DNA from: Membranipora membranacea | Taxonomy: Eukaryota; Bryozoa; Gymnolaemata; Cheilostomatida; Membraniporidae | Direction of reading: 5' to 3' | NCBI GenBank assembly: GCA_914767715.1 | Contig: OU612068.1 | Span: 3,162,001 to 3,226,000, forward strand | DNA length: 64,000 nucleotides | Shown: positions 45,201 to 56,900 of the stretch, one piece after another | Layout: the number at the start of each line of letters is the position of its first letter | Position numbering within the stretch: position 1 is the stretch's first letter | Notes under the pieces: generated by a model | What the model was told of the DNA's origin: nothing | Seen by the model: the letters and a program-made list of their open reading frames with translations, nothing else | Databases searched by the model: none | Position numbers and translations under genes: made by a program

Positions 45201-45369
45201 CAATGTGCTGTTCAGAACAAGATTTGTGGATGGTGTATCCACGGTAACCAGATATACACAAAATCCACACAAGAAACAGCCAATAGCTGATAAAAATACC
45301 GCCACTACCTCAGCAGTAACTGTGACAAATAAAGACTCTGACTCAAAACGAAAAAGAGTCAAATCTTGA
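33225..45369 (+). CDS. SMC2: Structural maintenance of chromosomes protein 2 (condensin subunit)
   Basis: Twenty-three exons: 33225-33392, 34072-34221, 34485-34646, 35070-35180, 35490-35612, 36143-36298, 36615-36764, 36967-37156, 37546-37721, 38041-38159, 38524-38662, 38991-39137, 39343-39483, 39836-40024, 40370-40519, 41403-41519, 41869-42016, 42244-42383, 42775-43017, 43336-43462, 43726-43948, 44205-44352 and 45160-45369. All phases agree and give 1208 residues. The N-terminal ATPase lobe has Walker A GLNGSGKS (32-39). Coiled coil runs from about 170 to 495 and about 700 to 1010. The hinge (about 500-690) carries [11 protein letters not shown]. The C-terminal lobe has the signature LSGGQR (about 1084-1090) and Walker [13 protein letters not shown]. 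The SMC2-specific block [21 protein letters not shown] is present. SMC2 pairs with SMC4 in condensins I and II to compact mitotic chromosomes. The C-terminal tail after [12 protein letters not shown] is a Lys/Thr-rich extension. An AATAAA lies at 45593-45598. Confidence 0.97.
35764..35807 (+). repeat. 22-bp tandem duplication in SMC2 intron
   Basis: GCCTTAGCAGGTGATAATGG plus GT is present twice in immediate succession (35764-35785 and 35786-35807). Confidence 0.8.
38779..38852. mobile_element. 74-bp foldback in SMC2 intron
   Basis: TTGCCTGCATTTG at the left mirrors CAAATGCAGGCAA at the right, with further partial pairing (ACTCCTCTC and GGAGGAGGAG) inside. The flanks do not show a convincing target duplication. 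Confidence 0.5.
40642..41127. mobile_element. 486-bp foldback MITE at a TTAA site, copy 1 (SMC2 intron)
   Basis: The two halves are long inverted repeats of roughly 200 bp. AGTAGAAATGC at the left end is matched by GCATTTCTACT at the right. Inside, CCTGATGGGGTCTTCC, GGTTTATCTCCCCTGCTGAA and GCGGAAGCAAAAGAG recur as complements. The element is bracketed by TTAA at 40638-40641 and 41128-41131. A second copy is at 44614-45080. TTAA target use is characteristic of piggyBac-type transposases. No transposase is encoded. Confidence 0.75.
42711..42763 (+). repeat. 11-bp minisatellite in SMC2 intron
   Basis: About five tandem units of GCCTCGATCAC with one A/G variant and a diverged last unit, immediately before the acceptor of exon 19. 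Confidence 0.85.
44614..45080. mobile_element. 467-bp foldback MITE at a TTAA site, copy 2 (SMC2 intron)
   Basis: Diverged sister of 40642-41127. The left half shares ATCATTGGAATGCTC, ATACTGTGAGTAGCA, CTGATGGGGTCTTCC and GGTTTATCTCCCCTGC. The termini AGCAGAAA and ATTTCTGCT abut TTAA at 44610-44613 and 45081-45084. The right half has decayed and pairs less well than in copy 1. Confidence 0.7.
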
Positions 45370-45720
45370 TCTCCCTTTTTTTAATTCAAGGTGTAAAACT
45401 AACTTTAATTGTGAAAAAAAGTTGTATGAATGTGGACAGAAACACGGGGAAGTGCATTTTCATCTTGCGATTTATTACTCATAGTTTATTGATATGACTA
45501 AAGTCTCTTATGCAACCAATGAGTATTTTATCTTCTACCTTTTTTATATGCACAATATATCTGATAATCTATCTATTAATGATAATACGATCAATAAATT
45601 TTCAACAGGAAAAAGTAGTTGATATCACAAAGGTGAAAATTGTGTATATTTAAATACCGATGCTATCAATATTTCAATTATGTTTACCATATCAGTATAG
45701 ATCAGGTTAAACATTTCAAG

Positions 45721-45801
45721 GTTCTCAAGAGTTTGAGAGTGCAGGTGGTTCTCAAGAGTTTGAGAGTGCAGGTGGTTCTCAAGAGTTTGAGAGTGCAGGT
45801 G
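45721..45801 (+). repeat. 27-bp minisatellite, three perfect copies
   Basis: Units at 45721-45747, 45748-45774 and 45775-45801 are identical (GTTCTCAAGAGTTTGAGAGT plus GCAGGTG). They are open in one frame (VVLKSLRVQ) only because 27 is a multiple of three. They lie outside the SMC2 coding region. Confidence 0.9.
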
Positions 45802-46564
45802 GTTGTCATCAGATATTTATTCGGTTTTTATAGACAGTTTTCTTATCTCTAATTTGAGCCTATATTTGGAGTTGTCCTCATTCCAGTTTTGAACTTTTAA
45901 CCAATGCCGCATAGGAAAAAGGAGCTGAAAAGAGGGTTGCCCTGAAAATTGCTTATTATCGGAAAAAAATTTGTCTTGATTCAGCATCGACATCATTGAA
46001 TACCACTGTGGCGTGGAAATATGGTTTTTCTGATCATTTCAAACTGTATTGGGCCTTTTCTTCTTCCCCTAGCCTGCACCAGCCAAGCAGTTGAGGTTTG
46101 ACCTTTTCAATAATAAAGATTGATCTGAATCTGTTATTGTTGTAATTATCAGATTGCTGTATAAGCTGTATATTCAGTTTGAAGCTTAGCACACACACAA
46201 AGAATCTGGTGTATTTCATCGAATGAAAGGTATATAATAATGTTAAAAAAGATCTTTCATGCATGATGCGCTGCTAGAGAGCTGTAGAGGGTTTGAATTT
46301 ACCATACTCTTTATCGGAGTGTTAATGATAAAAGTTTGATGAATGCCAAATGGTTTTTTCAAACATGAACACATAGTATAAAATGGCTGAAACGCCAGAG
46401 AATCCATTCCTCATTAAAAAAAAAGCTCATCGTTGAGCTTGAATATTGTTTAGAACATGAGATATTAGTACAACTGTACAATGCAAAAAGATTTCCACTT
46501 GCAATTGAAGTTTTTTTTTATATTCCTTTCGACACTGGTATTGTCTGTCTTCATTCAAGCTTGT

Positions 46565-46660
46565 TACACACAAAACCCTCACAAGAAACAGCAGTTACTG
46601 TGCCAAAAAGAGACCCTGTCTCAAAACTGAAGTAAAGGGTCAAATCATGATATTTTGCTG
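46565..46660 (+). pseudogene. Degenerate copy of SMC2 last-exon tail, copy B
   Basis: ACACAAAACCCTCACAAGAA and ACAGCAGTTACTGTG, then a GACCCTGTCTCAAAACTGAA stretch and GGGTCAAATC, track the SMC2 coding end (ACACAAAATCCACACAAGAA, GCAGTAACTGTG, GACTCTGACTCAAAACG, AGAGTCAAATCTTGA), with a deletion and many substitutions. Confidence 0.65.
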
Positions 46661-46693
46661 GATCTGAGCTCAGTGAGCTGTAAGACTGTAATT

Positions 46694-46740
46694 GTAGCCT
46701 TGCCACGCGGCTACTCAAAAGAAAAAAGTGACAAGGCTAC
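46694..46740. mobile_element. 47-bp foldback inserted in SMC2-tail copy B
   Basis: GTAGCCTTG and CAAGGCTAC are the ends. The flanks are TGTAATT (46687-46693) and TGTGATT (46741-46747). The matching place after the real SMC2 stop (around CTTTAATTGTG near 45405) has no insertion, so it serves as an empty site. Confidence 0.6.
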
Positions 46741-47512
46741 TGTGATTAGCAGGTAGCAGGTAACATTATAACTCTGCTGAAGCGTATGAGAATAGGAAAA
46801 TCTGGAGCTGGGCATAACAACAAGGAAATCACCATATTAAATTTCATCATTCTAATGCTTTTAAATGCAAAGAACTTTTGGTATCGATGGTACATTTTGT
46901 TTTGAGGAAGTTTTTTGCAAATCAATCTGATTGATGTAATTATGAAATGGGAGTCTTTTTGGCTTAAAAAGACACTAAAACAGAAATTAATCTGCAGGAC
47001 CACTCAACCACTGACATTTATTGGCAATGTCAACATTATATTACTCATGGTTTTAACCTTGTTGTGACTTGCCATGTTCTCCTAGCCCGCACCAGCCGAG
47101 CACTTGAGACTTGTTCCTTTTCGTAATAATTAGGTGTATGGTTTATCTCAATATATTATTATCATTATTCTCAGACAGCTATTTTAGCATCCTGCTTGTA
47201 TAGAAAGCTTTCACATTTGAAGCTCAGCCCACAGGCACACAAAGAATATGGTGTATTTTTGCTGTATGCTGCTCTGCTAGAGAGCTAAAGAGGGTTTAGA
47301 ATTACCCATACTCTTGATTGGGGTGTTGGTGATAAACGTTGATGGATGCCGAATGGTTTGACAAGCATGAACATATATAATATAATATAGCTGAAACAAG
47401 AAATTAATACCCCTTTACAATGAAGAGAAGTTTCCACTCACATTGAAGATTCTTTTGGTATTCCTCTCATCACTGGTGTTGTCTGACTTCATTCAAACTT
47501 GTTATTTGTTGT

Positions 47513-47580
47513 CACACAAAACCCTCACAAGAAACAGCAGTAACTGTGTCAACTGAAGGCCCTGCCTCAGAACAGGAAAG
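47513..47580 (+). pseudogene. Degenerate copy of SMC2 last-exon tail, copy C
   Basis: ACACAAAACCCTCACAAGAA, ACAGCAGTAACTGTGTCAAC and CCTGCCTCAGAACAGGAAAG repeat the pattern of copy B and of the authentic SMC2 end. Downstream, 47700-47800 also matches the SMC2 3' UTR (GGGGAAGTGCAT, TTTATTACTCATAGTTT). Confidence 0.65.
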
Positions 47581-47626
47581 GGCCAAACCTGATGGTTATC
47601 TGGATCTGAGCTGTACGACTGTAATT

Positions 47627-47682
47627 GTAGTAGTGTCACCCGGCTACTCAAAACAAAATAAGTAGCCACATGACAAGGCTAC
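47627..47682. mobile_element. 56-bp foldback inserted in SMC2-tail copy C
   Basis: Same element as at 46694-46740, with ends GTAG and GGCTAC and a CCGGCTACTCAAAA core. Exact 7-bp flanks TGTAATT lie at 47620-47626 and 47683-47689. Confidence 0.6.
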
Positions 47683-47922
47683 TGTAATTATATAACACTG
47701 TTTTTGAATGTTGACAGGGAGATGGGGGAAGTGCATTTATATATTTCAGTTTATTACTCATAGTTTTTTTATTTGACTTAGATCTTTTATGCAAACAACG
47801 ATATAACGATCCCGATCCAGTATGATGCTTAATAATCATAAGTAATTCAAAACAAGAAAAAGCACAAGGATGAAAAACGTGTATGTGAAAATACCGATGC
47901 TGTATTGGGATGGGTCTTGTTA

Positions 47923-50900
47923 TCACTCTAACCCCAGCATTAATGGCAACGGACGACGAAATAAGAAGTGTTGAGTTGTTGTTGGATACTGTATGCCATT
48001 ATATTCTTCATATTCAAAGTCGAAGTCGTACCCTGATAAAATGATCAAAGTAAAATAAATAAAATAATGATGTGCATAGATTGTGACGATAATCAGCACA
48101 TCAAAAGACAATAATGGATGGCAGCATATAAAAGAGTGCGTAGTAATAAATTGACATCAAATTGACCCAATCGTCCTATTAGTTAACTCACAAAATTGAT
48201 GCCGGATATAGGGTTTATTCCATCCAATAATAGTGTCTGATAGTTAGTATACAGATAAATAGGTGCCTGCAATTAAAATACTTTTGTTAAATACCTAATT
48301 ACGGATAGGAGAAATAGTAGCAATAATAATTTGATACCAGTGGATGCGATAAAGCAATGCTTTCTACACTTTATAAAAATGCCATTTGTCATCAATGAAA
48401 TATAGATTATCCCATGCAGTAATTTAATACAAGAGCTTCGCTGTTGTTATTCCACACCAAATATGAACTGAAAATACAATATTGTTTTAACTTACATGTG
48501 TGTCACATAGATACAGCGCAGAGTATTGAGATCTTGATATAAAGTGCTTAGAATCTCATAAAACAGATCGAGTTGTATATGGATAAAATTGTCTCCATAT
48601 TAGCTGAGATGAGACTAGCGATCACAAAATTTGAACTTGCTTGTTGACGGTGCAAGTCTAAGATGGTACAAAATAATGTTGCAGTACAAGTATCAGCACA
48701 TAAGCTGGTATAATGATGTTTGTAACAATAGATAGCTAAAGTATTAAAAGCTGGCATTATTAGTCATGTTGTAGTGTGTGTGTTTTTAATAATAATCAAA
48801 ATGTGTCATTAATTATGACCACGATTGGTGCATACCAATACAGATGCTGTCAACCTTACAATTAGTATAAGCGTGCAGTTGGTTGGCTCTCATTAGATAT
48901 TGATTGGCTTTTCATTATCAAACATGAAGAAAATGTTGTTTGATCATGTAATACTATGAGATACTCAAAGAAGGTACATGTTTGTATCAGAGACCACATT
49001 ATCATTGATAACAAGGTAAAACAGAAAGGGGTTGTTACTGGATGTAAAGAGGCTATCAGCTGTGCGTGGCACGGCGTTATACACTTTATCTAAGTGGTTA
49101 TACTCACACAAAGTTTGTAATACTAAAGAAAATAATTCCCCAAAGACATAATAATAAATTTGTTGTGCCAATCCAAAACTTGTATATCTACAATCTCAAT
49201 ACAGTGTTCCTAGCTAAATCTATGTAACATACAATATGCATTTCAATTTTTTAATTTTCAAATTACTTAACATACCAGGTATCTCTATCCTATTAAGCAT
49301 TTCACATTTAATAAAGTTCATTAAGGAATATAGGACCCTCCAGGCTCTGCAGATTTGGCATGTTAGTTGTGTTTGCCGGATTTTGTTGCCATCCATACAT
49401 ATTATACTTCACCTCTGTTGTTCACTTCTGCATCCTCGTTCACTCTGTTGTTCTGTCCTGTATAGCTATTCTCTCTTTTAACGTTCTCTCTGTTGTTCTG
49501 CCTCGCATCTTCAATGCCTGATTCTTTTTTATAGAAGGTTCCTGTTATATGGGAGAATCTTAATGTATAATAGTATTAAAGTGGAAATGAATGTCCCAGA
49601 TTAAACGGGTAATTTTTTTCTCGATAGGTTACTGTCCGCTGCACCCACCCTTGTCTCTTACCATCCCTTGACGTTGATGTTCAATCGATCGCTGCGCCGA
49701 AGCAGAGCGTAATGCCCAAGGTTTGGTAGACAGCAAATATCAACCCAGTCCCCTTAATCACAGAAGCAGCTGAGCCTAAAGGCTTATGGACAATAGCCCT
49801 CACTTCAGTAGAAGGCAAATGCTTAGAGCGCTTAGTTATGAAAAATGCGGCACCGCTACTTGGCCATCGCACCCAAATTTCTTACAACCACAAATTTCAA
49901 CCGCTTAATGACACTGTTACTAAACACCTGTGTAGTAGTGTATGGCATATCAGATTATTTGATCTTTACCGTTGATATCTATAACACTTTTTTGTTCCCT
50001 CGGAGGACAGTGATGGTGGAGGGATATTTAAAAAGTTTTGTATCAAATCAATTTGTACTCTGTATAGTCTATATTGAGCCAAGATCTACAAAATTGTCGA
50101 GGGACTAAAGTCTGCAACATGAGTACTGCTTTGTCTGATTCAAGTTTTCTAAGGTAGGAAAGTCGGAAGAGTTTTCTTCTGTCTGCGACTTCCTAATGTA
50201 TTAAACAGAATCCACAGAGAGCCATTTGCCATCAACTTAACTCCAAAAGGTAGCATATGCAATAGACAAATTTTGTTCTGACAATGACATAGTTCTCAAC
50301 GCAAATAAAACCAAAAGATGATCATGCAAAACGCTAGGGACAGTCCAAAACAAACAAACTTTATTGCACCCTAAATACCATCAAAACCTCAAAGAAGGCT
50401 CGCAAAAAACTTCAAAAATGTATCCAAACTCGACTATCTTGATACTACAGAGAAACTCCTACATACATGTTATAAGTCAGTTATAGAGTCAGGTCTCATC
50501 TACAACCAAGTAGTCATCTACAAAAACATGACGGCCAACTCTAAGATCAAACTGAACTCAGTACTGAAATCAGCCGAATTTAGAAATAGTGACCTGTCAT
50601 TTACACCACTAGCCAATATATATACAAATCAAACTCAAAGTCTGTAAGTGGTAACCGAAAACATCGAGCCATTACTATAGAACTGTCCTCACTACCTTTT
50701 TATCCCTACCAAAATGTTAAACAAAGAGTCCAGATACGTACCAATAAATTAGAATGTATTAGATATCTCAATAGTATTTTCCATAGGTAATAGTCATTTT
50801 TATATTCATCATTTTTATCCATCTATTTATGTAGAAACTGTGATATCTCAAATCTTACAAGTTTTCTCAGAGAATGAGACAAATACAGACATACACAAAC

Positions 50901-53900
50901 ATATAGATACAGATTTGATGACCACTGGCTCTATAGTTTTATACTTGAGACACTGTCTGGCAGTGGCCACTGTTCCATTGGATAGACTAATGGCAAGACA
51001 ATCATAACATACCTCTTATTTTCAGACAGCAGGTAGTAATAGAGGGGAAAGAGTTATAACTCTCACTGGGGCATGGTAGACAGGAACAACACTTTTCCTT
51101 GCTTTCACTCTAAAATAAACGATGAGAGACTTGAAAAAAGATGTCATAAAAACTATCGGTCACTGACAATCACCCCAATTCATAGGTCGCGCCAAGCAGC
51201 CACAATCCTACCACCTTTTCATTAGCTCCAATTTGTAACCCAATAGGATTGAAAACTTTTTTTTCATTGCATAAGTAGAAAGCAATGTTATAAATTCCTT
51301 GATAATTATAACAGCCCCCCTTTACCTAAATAAACTATTTCCTGGTACATTTTAAGTGACACAAATTTGTCCCGCTGTATTTAGCCTGAATGATTCAGAT
51401 TGCCTCTCATTTGCAAAACATACTACCGGTAGTTAATGATATGTGATTAAATTTTTGACACATTCAAAAAGGTTTGAGTTCTCCTAAAAATCATGGAGTC
51501 AGTGCCTCCCTGATGATACTGCGTGCTTCTTGTGACCCCCCCCCCTCCCCCCCTCCCTCAACAATGTTTCAATTGAATTCAGAGATTTCAAATATCCTAC
51601 TTTTTATTACAATTTAAAAATCTAAATTTAATTTGATTTTCAAAATTTCAAGTGCATAATACACAATTAAGAAAAGGATTCACTTCATTTTTTACAATAT
51701 GGTCCTGGTCGGACTGAATTAATGATTGTACAAGGTCATGTGAGGACCATACCAGATCTGCATCTCAGGGCTACATGCGAACAGGAGTCTTAACAGATAT
51801 AATCCTCTCAACAGTCTCGATATAACTGCAGTTTACTAAAGGGGCTAAATGATAATTGTATAAATACAGAGTTATCTATACTTACATTATACTCAAACTT
51901 GATGGTGCGCCCTGCGTGATATCTGAATAGGATCCAATCAACAAGATTAGCTATACCGACAACCATCATTACGATGTCGTTGGCAAACACTTTATTTATT
52001 TCCTGAAAACAAAATGACCAAATATGGTTACATGACAGCCTGCAGTAAGGTGTTACTTATTTCTTGAGGTGTCACAATGCACCATGTATATTTAGATTAA
52101 CTATATAACCAAGTAGACAGATTTATTCTCGCCACGTAGTAAATGTCCTGAAAACCAATAGTGCAAAAAAAAGGTTCATCCTAAGGGCGAGACATTAATG
52201 ATTGACACTCTGTGATAGTAAAATCATCACTTCATATTTGTTATGAGGGTAAGTTGCTCTATATGAACATACCTTACATGGTGCACCCACTGATATTTCA
52301 TCATCTGAGCATCGGTAGTTTGTAATGAAAGCTGAAACATAGGACAGCCCGATCACCACGACCAGCACAATCAGCTCTAATAGTTCCATAGTAGCGGCTA
52401 ACACAAAGCCCTGCAGACTTCCCCTCTCGTAGCCAGAGACAGTGAGACCTTTGGTGTGTACTAAGATAAAAAATGACCAGAACCCTGTACCAACATATCG
52501 GCTGAGGCTCCATCTACCATCTAGTTCCAGAAAGTATCGAGAATCACGTAGTGTTGTAGCTCCATTAAAGGACCAAAGCAACGCGGTTCCAACATTAAGA
52601 ACCATCATACCAATTCGTGAACTGCAAAAATAAAAGTGTATCTAAATAATCAAAACATATCTGATATTCAGTTGGCAACATAATCGAGTGACCAGGGAGG
52701 CCAAAAGAATTACCCATTTTAGCGCATGTATTATTTCTTCATGCCATAAAGCCACTATTGTTAGACCACATGAATGTGACACTCAAATATGCGCCAAATA
52801 CAGACCTAGACATGGTACTATAGGAAGAACTAGCATTGAGGCATTGAGGCACTGATGCATTGAGGGAGGTGATGTGACAACATTGAATTGTTTTATCATT
52901 GATTTGCAGTCTACGGTTGAAAACTTCGATTGGATATTGAATCATTTTAAAGAGGGTGGAAGATGAAGCATGCCACCCATGATTTTCTCTTCTTACCTTT
53001 TTAGTGGATAAGCAGCTTGATTACAGGAAAAATCTAAACATTCTAATATATCTGGCAATGAGAATGAGAAATTGCCAGATATCATCGAAATCCACAGAAC
53101 ATGGTACTATAGGAAGAACTAGCATTGAGGCATTGAGGCACTGATGCATTGAGGGAGGTGATGTGGCAACATTGAATTGTTTTATCATTGATTTGCAGTC
53201 TACGGTTGAAAAATTCGATTGGATATTGAATCATTTTAAAGAGGGTGGAAGATGAAGCATGCCATGATGAAACATTAGGTGAAGCTGTGGAGATACAACT
53301 TGTGACCTTACATACCAGCTTAAACTTGTCATATATATCATTATAATGTATATGATTTATAAATTTCCATGTTGGTTGTGGTGGCAAGTTTCAAACAAAA
53401 CTATTTTCCATCATATATGTATTATTTGTTACATGTCTTACCCTACCAGCCAACCTGGGGGGACTTTTGTTTCCACCTTCAATATCTGACTGCACCTTTT
53501 CTGCAATTGAACAATTACAAGAAATGATCGATTGCTCAACATTACCACATTTGTAGGCTACCACAATTGTATAACACACATTGACCTAACTCAATACTCA
53601 CATATTGCTTAACCATGATGGAGGATCTTGTTACATTTAACGATTTTTCTCACCTTCAAACAGCTTGGTGCAATAGCCAGGAAAAATGATGTTGCCATGG
53701 TGAAAATAGACATCAATCCAAAAATCATCAATGTTGCATCAAGTCCTACCAGATCGTTCCTACGCTACAATAAGTATGAGAAGCTAACAATCCATAAACG
53801 CTTCAGTTGAATGGATTCTAATTAATCAAAATTCTTCAGTGAGACATCTGACTGTGTCAGAGTTTTAAACATTGATCCCACTCCGCTAGTTATAATGAAA

Positions 53901-56900
53901 ACAATAAACTAAACCGTTTAGTTCATTGATGAAAATTTATGCTTCTTCGATTAGGTATCAGAGTCTTCGCGGCTTTTCTTTCATTTAGAGACATTTAATT
54001 AATTGAAGAAGTCCTAGACACAGCCAGCCCTTAAAAGCGTTCGGGATGGCGATCGTTCAGGGCCGCGATTGCCATCCCGAACGCTTTTAAGGGCTGGCTG
54101 TGGTCCTAGAGCGATAACTCGTTTTAGAGCCTTCCACTTGTAGGTAAAAGAGGTAAAAATCTTTATGTCAACCTACACCCACAAGTATGTGGACTATTAA
54201 TTATTGATCCTGATTCATGACTTCATAAGTATCATGTTCATATTGTTTCACTGCCCTTGTTATAAGTTTCACATACAGGTTTCAGGTCTCCATAAATATT
54301 TGCTTTAAAGACTGCGAAAGGACCACATAAATATAGTCTGGCAGTAATTATGCTTTATTTTCACATTTAGAAAATTCAGAGCACTTCTGGGTTAAATTAT
54401 GTAGAGTGTTAGAAATTGTCCTCCCTTCTCATGTATGAGCTATGAGGTATTCAACATAATAAGCTACCACTTCAAAATACTTTTAATTACCATTCTTTTC
54501 CACCTAAGTTAAAAAAAAATATAGTTCCATTGTCAGGAGACATTTCACAATAGCAGATAAGTTAATTTATGAATTTATACCTTTCTCTAAAGTAGATATA
54601 AGTGATAGTTTATTGGGCTGGTACAGTCCTAGGCCACATGAATACCTCAAACCTCATATGTGAGAAGGGAGGACAATTTCTAACACTATAATATATCATT
54701 TTTACCAAGAATTGCAATGAATTTTCTAAGTGTGAAAATATTGCGTAACTTCTGCAGAACAAGCTGCTAGAATATGTATTGCTGCGTCCTTCTGATGTGT
54801 TCAAATGTGATTGATGTGTATCGAACCCAAATATCCAAATACTTAGTTGAAAGTTTTTATGGAGACCCTCAATCACAAGATAGTACAGGAATTACATCAG
54901 GTGCTAATAGTTGAACCTGAGACTCAAAAAACAGCACACTCTGCCTCTTGCCAAAGGAGATTATTAACCAGGGTGTTGCTGAGTAAAGGACTAAAACCAT
55001 TTTTAAATTTTAATCTAAAAGTTAGAAAAACTCTTTGCAGTTTGCCCATAACATAGCATTCAGAGTGTATTAGAGAAAACATTACCTGGCAATTACTGTT
55101 CCATGTATACTTCTTGGTTGTGGTATCGTAAGTGTTGTGTTTGTTTACACTGGGGCTATCATCTCTGATGATATAGTTGTCCAAAGGACAAAATACATCA
55201 TTTAGGAAGGCTGAATGTAAAGAAATCCCAAATAGTGCTGGTGCTGCAAGGAATCCTAACATGTTAACTCCTGAGCGAATATGCCTCTAAAATGATCCAA
55301 GTATTCAGAAACGCTGACAACCAGTGAGACTTAAAGCTAGACTCCGTAACAAATAAATGCAAAGTTCTGGGTGTTCTGTTTTGGGTGACAGAGAACGCCA
55401 AATATGCAAATGTTGAGGTTGCGGAATTATTCTGGTCTCTGGTCTGGTAACTTGCAAAGTTCCAAGCGACAAACTGTCAAAATTTGAGTAAAATCTTTCA
55501 ATATGTATGTAGGTAAAGCACTTCATAGTTGACTGAGATATGATATATGCGTTAAAGGGCAACCAGGGTTTCAAACAACTTCTCGTTGATTAATAGCAGA
55601 TTGCTCCTTTTGCATAGGGAAAAAGACAAAATCTAATTCGGATGATTATTCAGCCAGAATTCTTGTGAATCAATTCATCTATCAGGTACTCAAACTCTGC
55701 TATAATAGAATACCACAGAGCAGTTTCCTGTTCCTGTTATTATTTAGCCTGTGCTCTATCATCATTACATCAATGACTTGGAACCTCCCCTAAACTGAAG
55801 TGTTACCCAGCTGAGAGTCAGCAACTACTCTGAGTGTTGCATTGCGTAATGCACAAAGCTGATGCTGCCTACCACATTATTTACTACCAATTAATGCATT
55901 GCTGCAAAACCTTGGTTGCCCTTTTAAAAGATTGTCAGGGTAATGAGTTCAAATTACATTCTCGATGACTCCCAGATGATCAGCGATAAAATCTAAGTGT
56001 TTCTTTTCCACAATTTAAAGTTTTAAACACCATGGTCGTGATAATGTCTGATAACACCAAGTGTCAGATTGATCATTCAAATCGAGTAAGTGTGAGTATG
56101 TTATATATATATATATACATATATATATAATATATATATATACTGTCGCTGAAGTTATGCTCGATAAATCTGAACACACTACAATGAGGAAAAGTTATCA
56201 CAGTGACACATAAATATCCACTATATACATATACATATGCTTCCTTGGTTACTTGACATCACTCCATAGACCTACTAATAATAACTACTACCTACTACCT
56301 ACTACTAATTATTAGTAGGTCTATGCATCACTCTAAAGATGGGACCAGGTTCATTGCCCATGCAAGATTGAGGTGAACTAACAGAATACATCTTAGTCAT
56401 ACTCATAATTTGTGATAGCGTGCCGGTTTGAGGGTATTCTCCTAACAGGACAACTTTGTGTAGCTTTGTTATACTTATTTTTGGTGTCCATACTTCTCAA
56501 GTTTTGCAGACTCACCTTAATTGGATGGTTTGAGCCCCAGTCTGAGTCAGGTGACCTTTGCCATATGTAAGTTCGTGAAACCTTTATGGATTGTGATATC
56601 AAGCGATTGATGACAAAGGTGGAGATACCAGTCAGCATGAATATAACACCAGCCCATATTCCTACTCCCAGATATCCCGCTAGACTGCTCAGGTGTTGTG
56701 GGTTAAGACTAGAGTATGCAAAGTCTCTATTGAGGACAAAATTTGCAATTCCCACTCCAATAATAGGCACTGATATGAAAATATGCCATATGCTCAATCT
56801 GAAAATACATTCAAAAGATTTGGTATCAGAATGTCCCTTCCTCATCTCATTATGTCACATGCTTTGTATCCATCTCAGAAATCTCAGGAAAATTAATGTC

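Larger units (their letters stand above)
45370..47922. other. SMC2 3' flank with decayed tandem copies of the SMC2 tail
   Basis: This 2.5-kb stretch contains no intact gene. It holds the SMC2 3' UTR, a 27-bp minisatellite, two degraded copies of the last SMC2 coding segment with flanks (about 46565-46650 and 47513-47560), and paired copies of a further segment (46070-46400 and 47085-47400). Its right end is likely the 3' UTR of the minus-strand membrane protein gene (minus-strand AATAAA at 47750-47755). Confidence 0.6.

Noticed and set aside
45640-45852. Small coding gene with VVLKSLRVQ repeats
   Set aside because: The open frame comes from a 27-bp minisatellite in non-coding DNA after SMC2. 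It has no splice or protein support.
52739-53387. Two small related genes on the minus strand
   Set aside because: The identical peptides come from the 166-bp direct duplication within an intron of the membrane protein gene.
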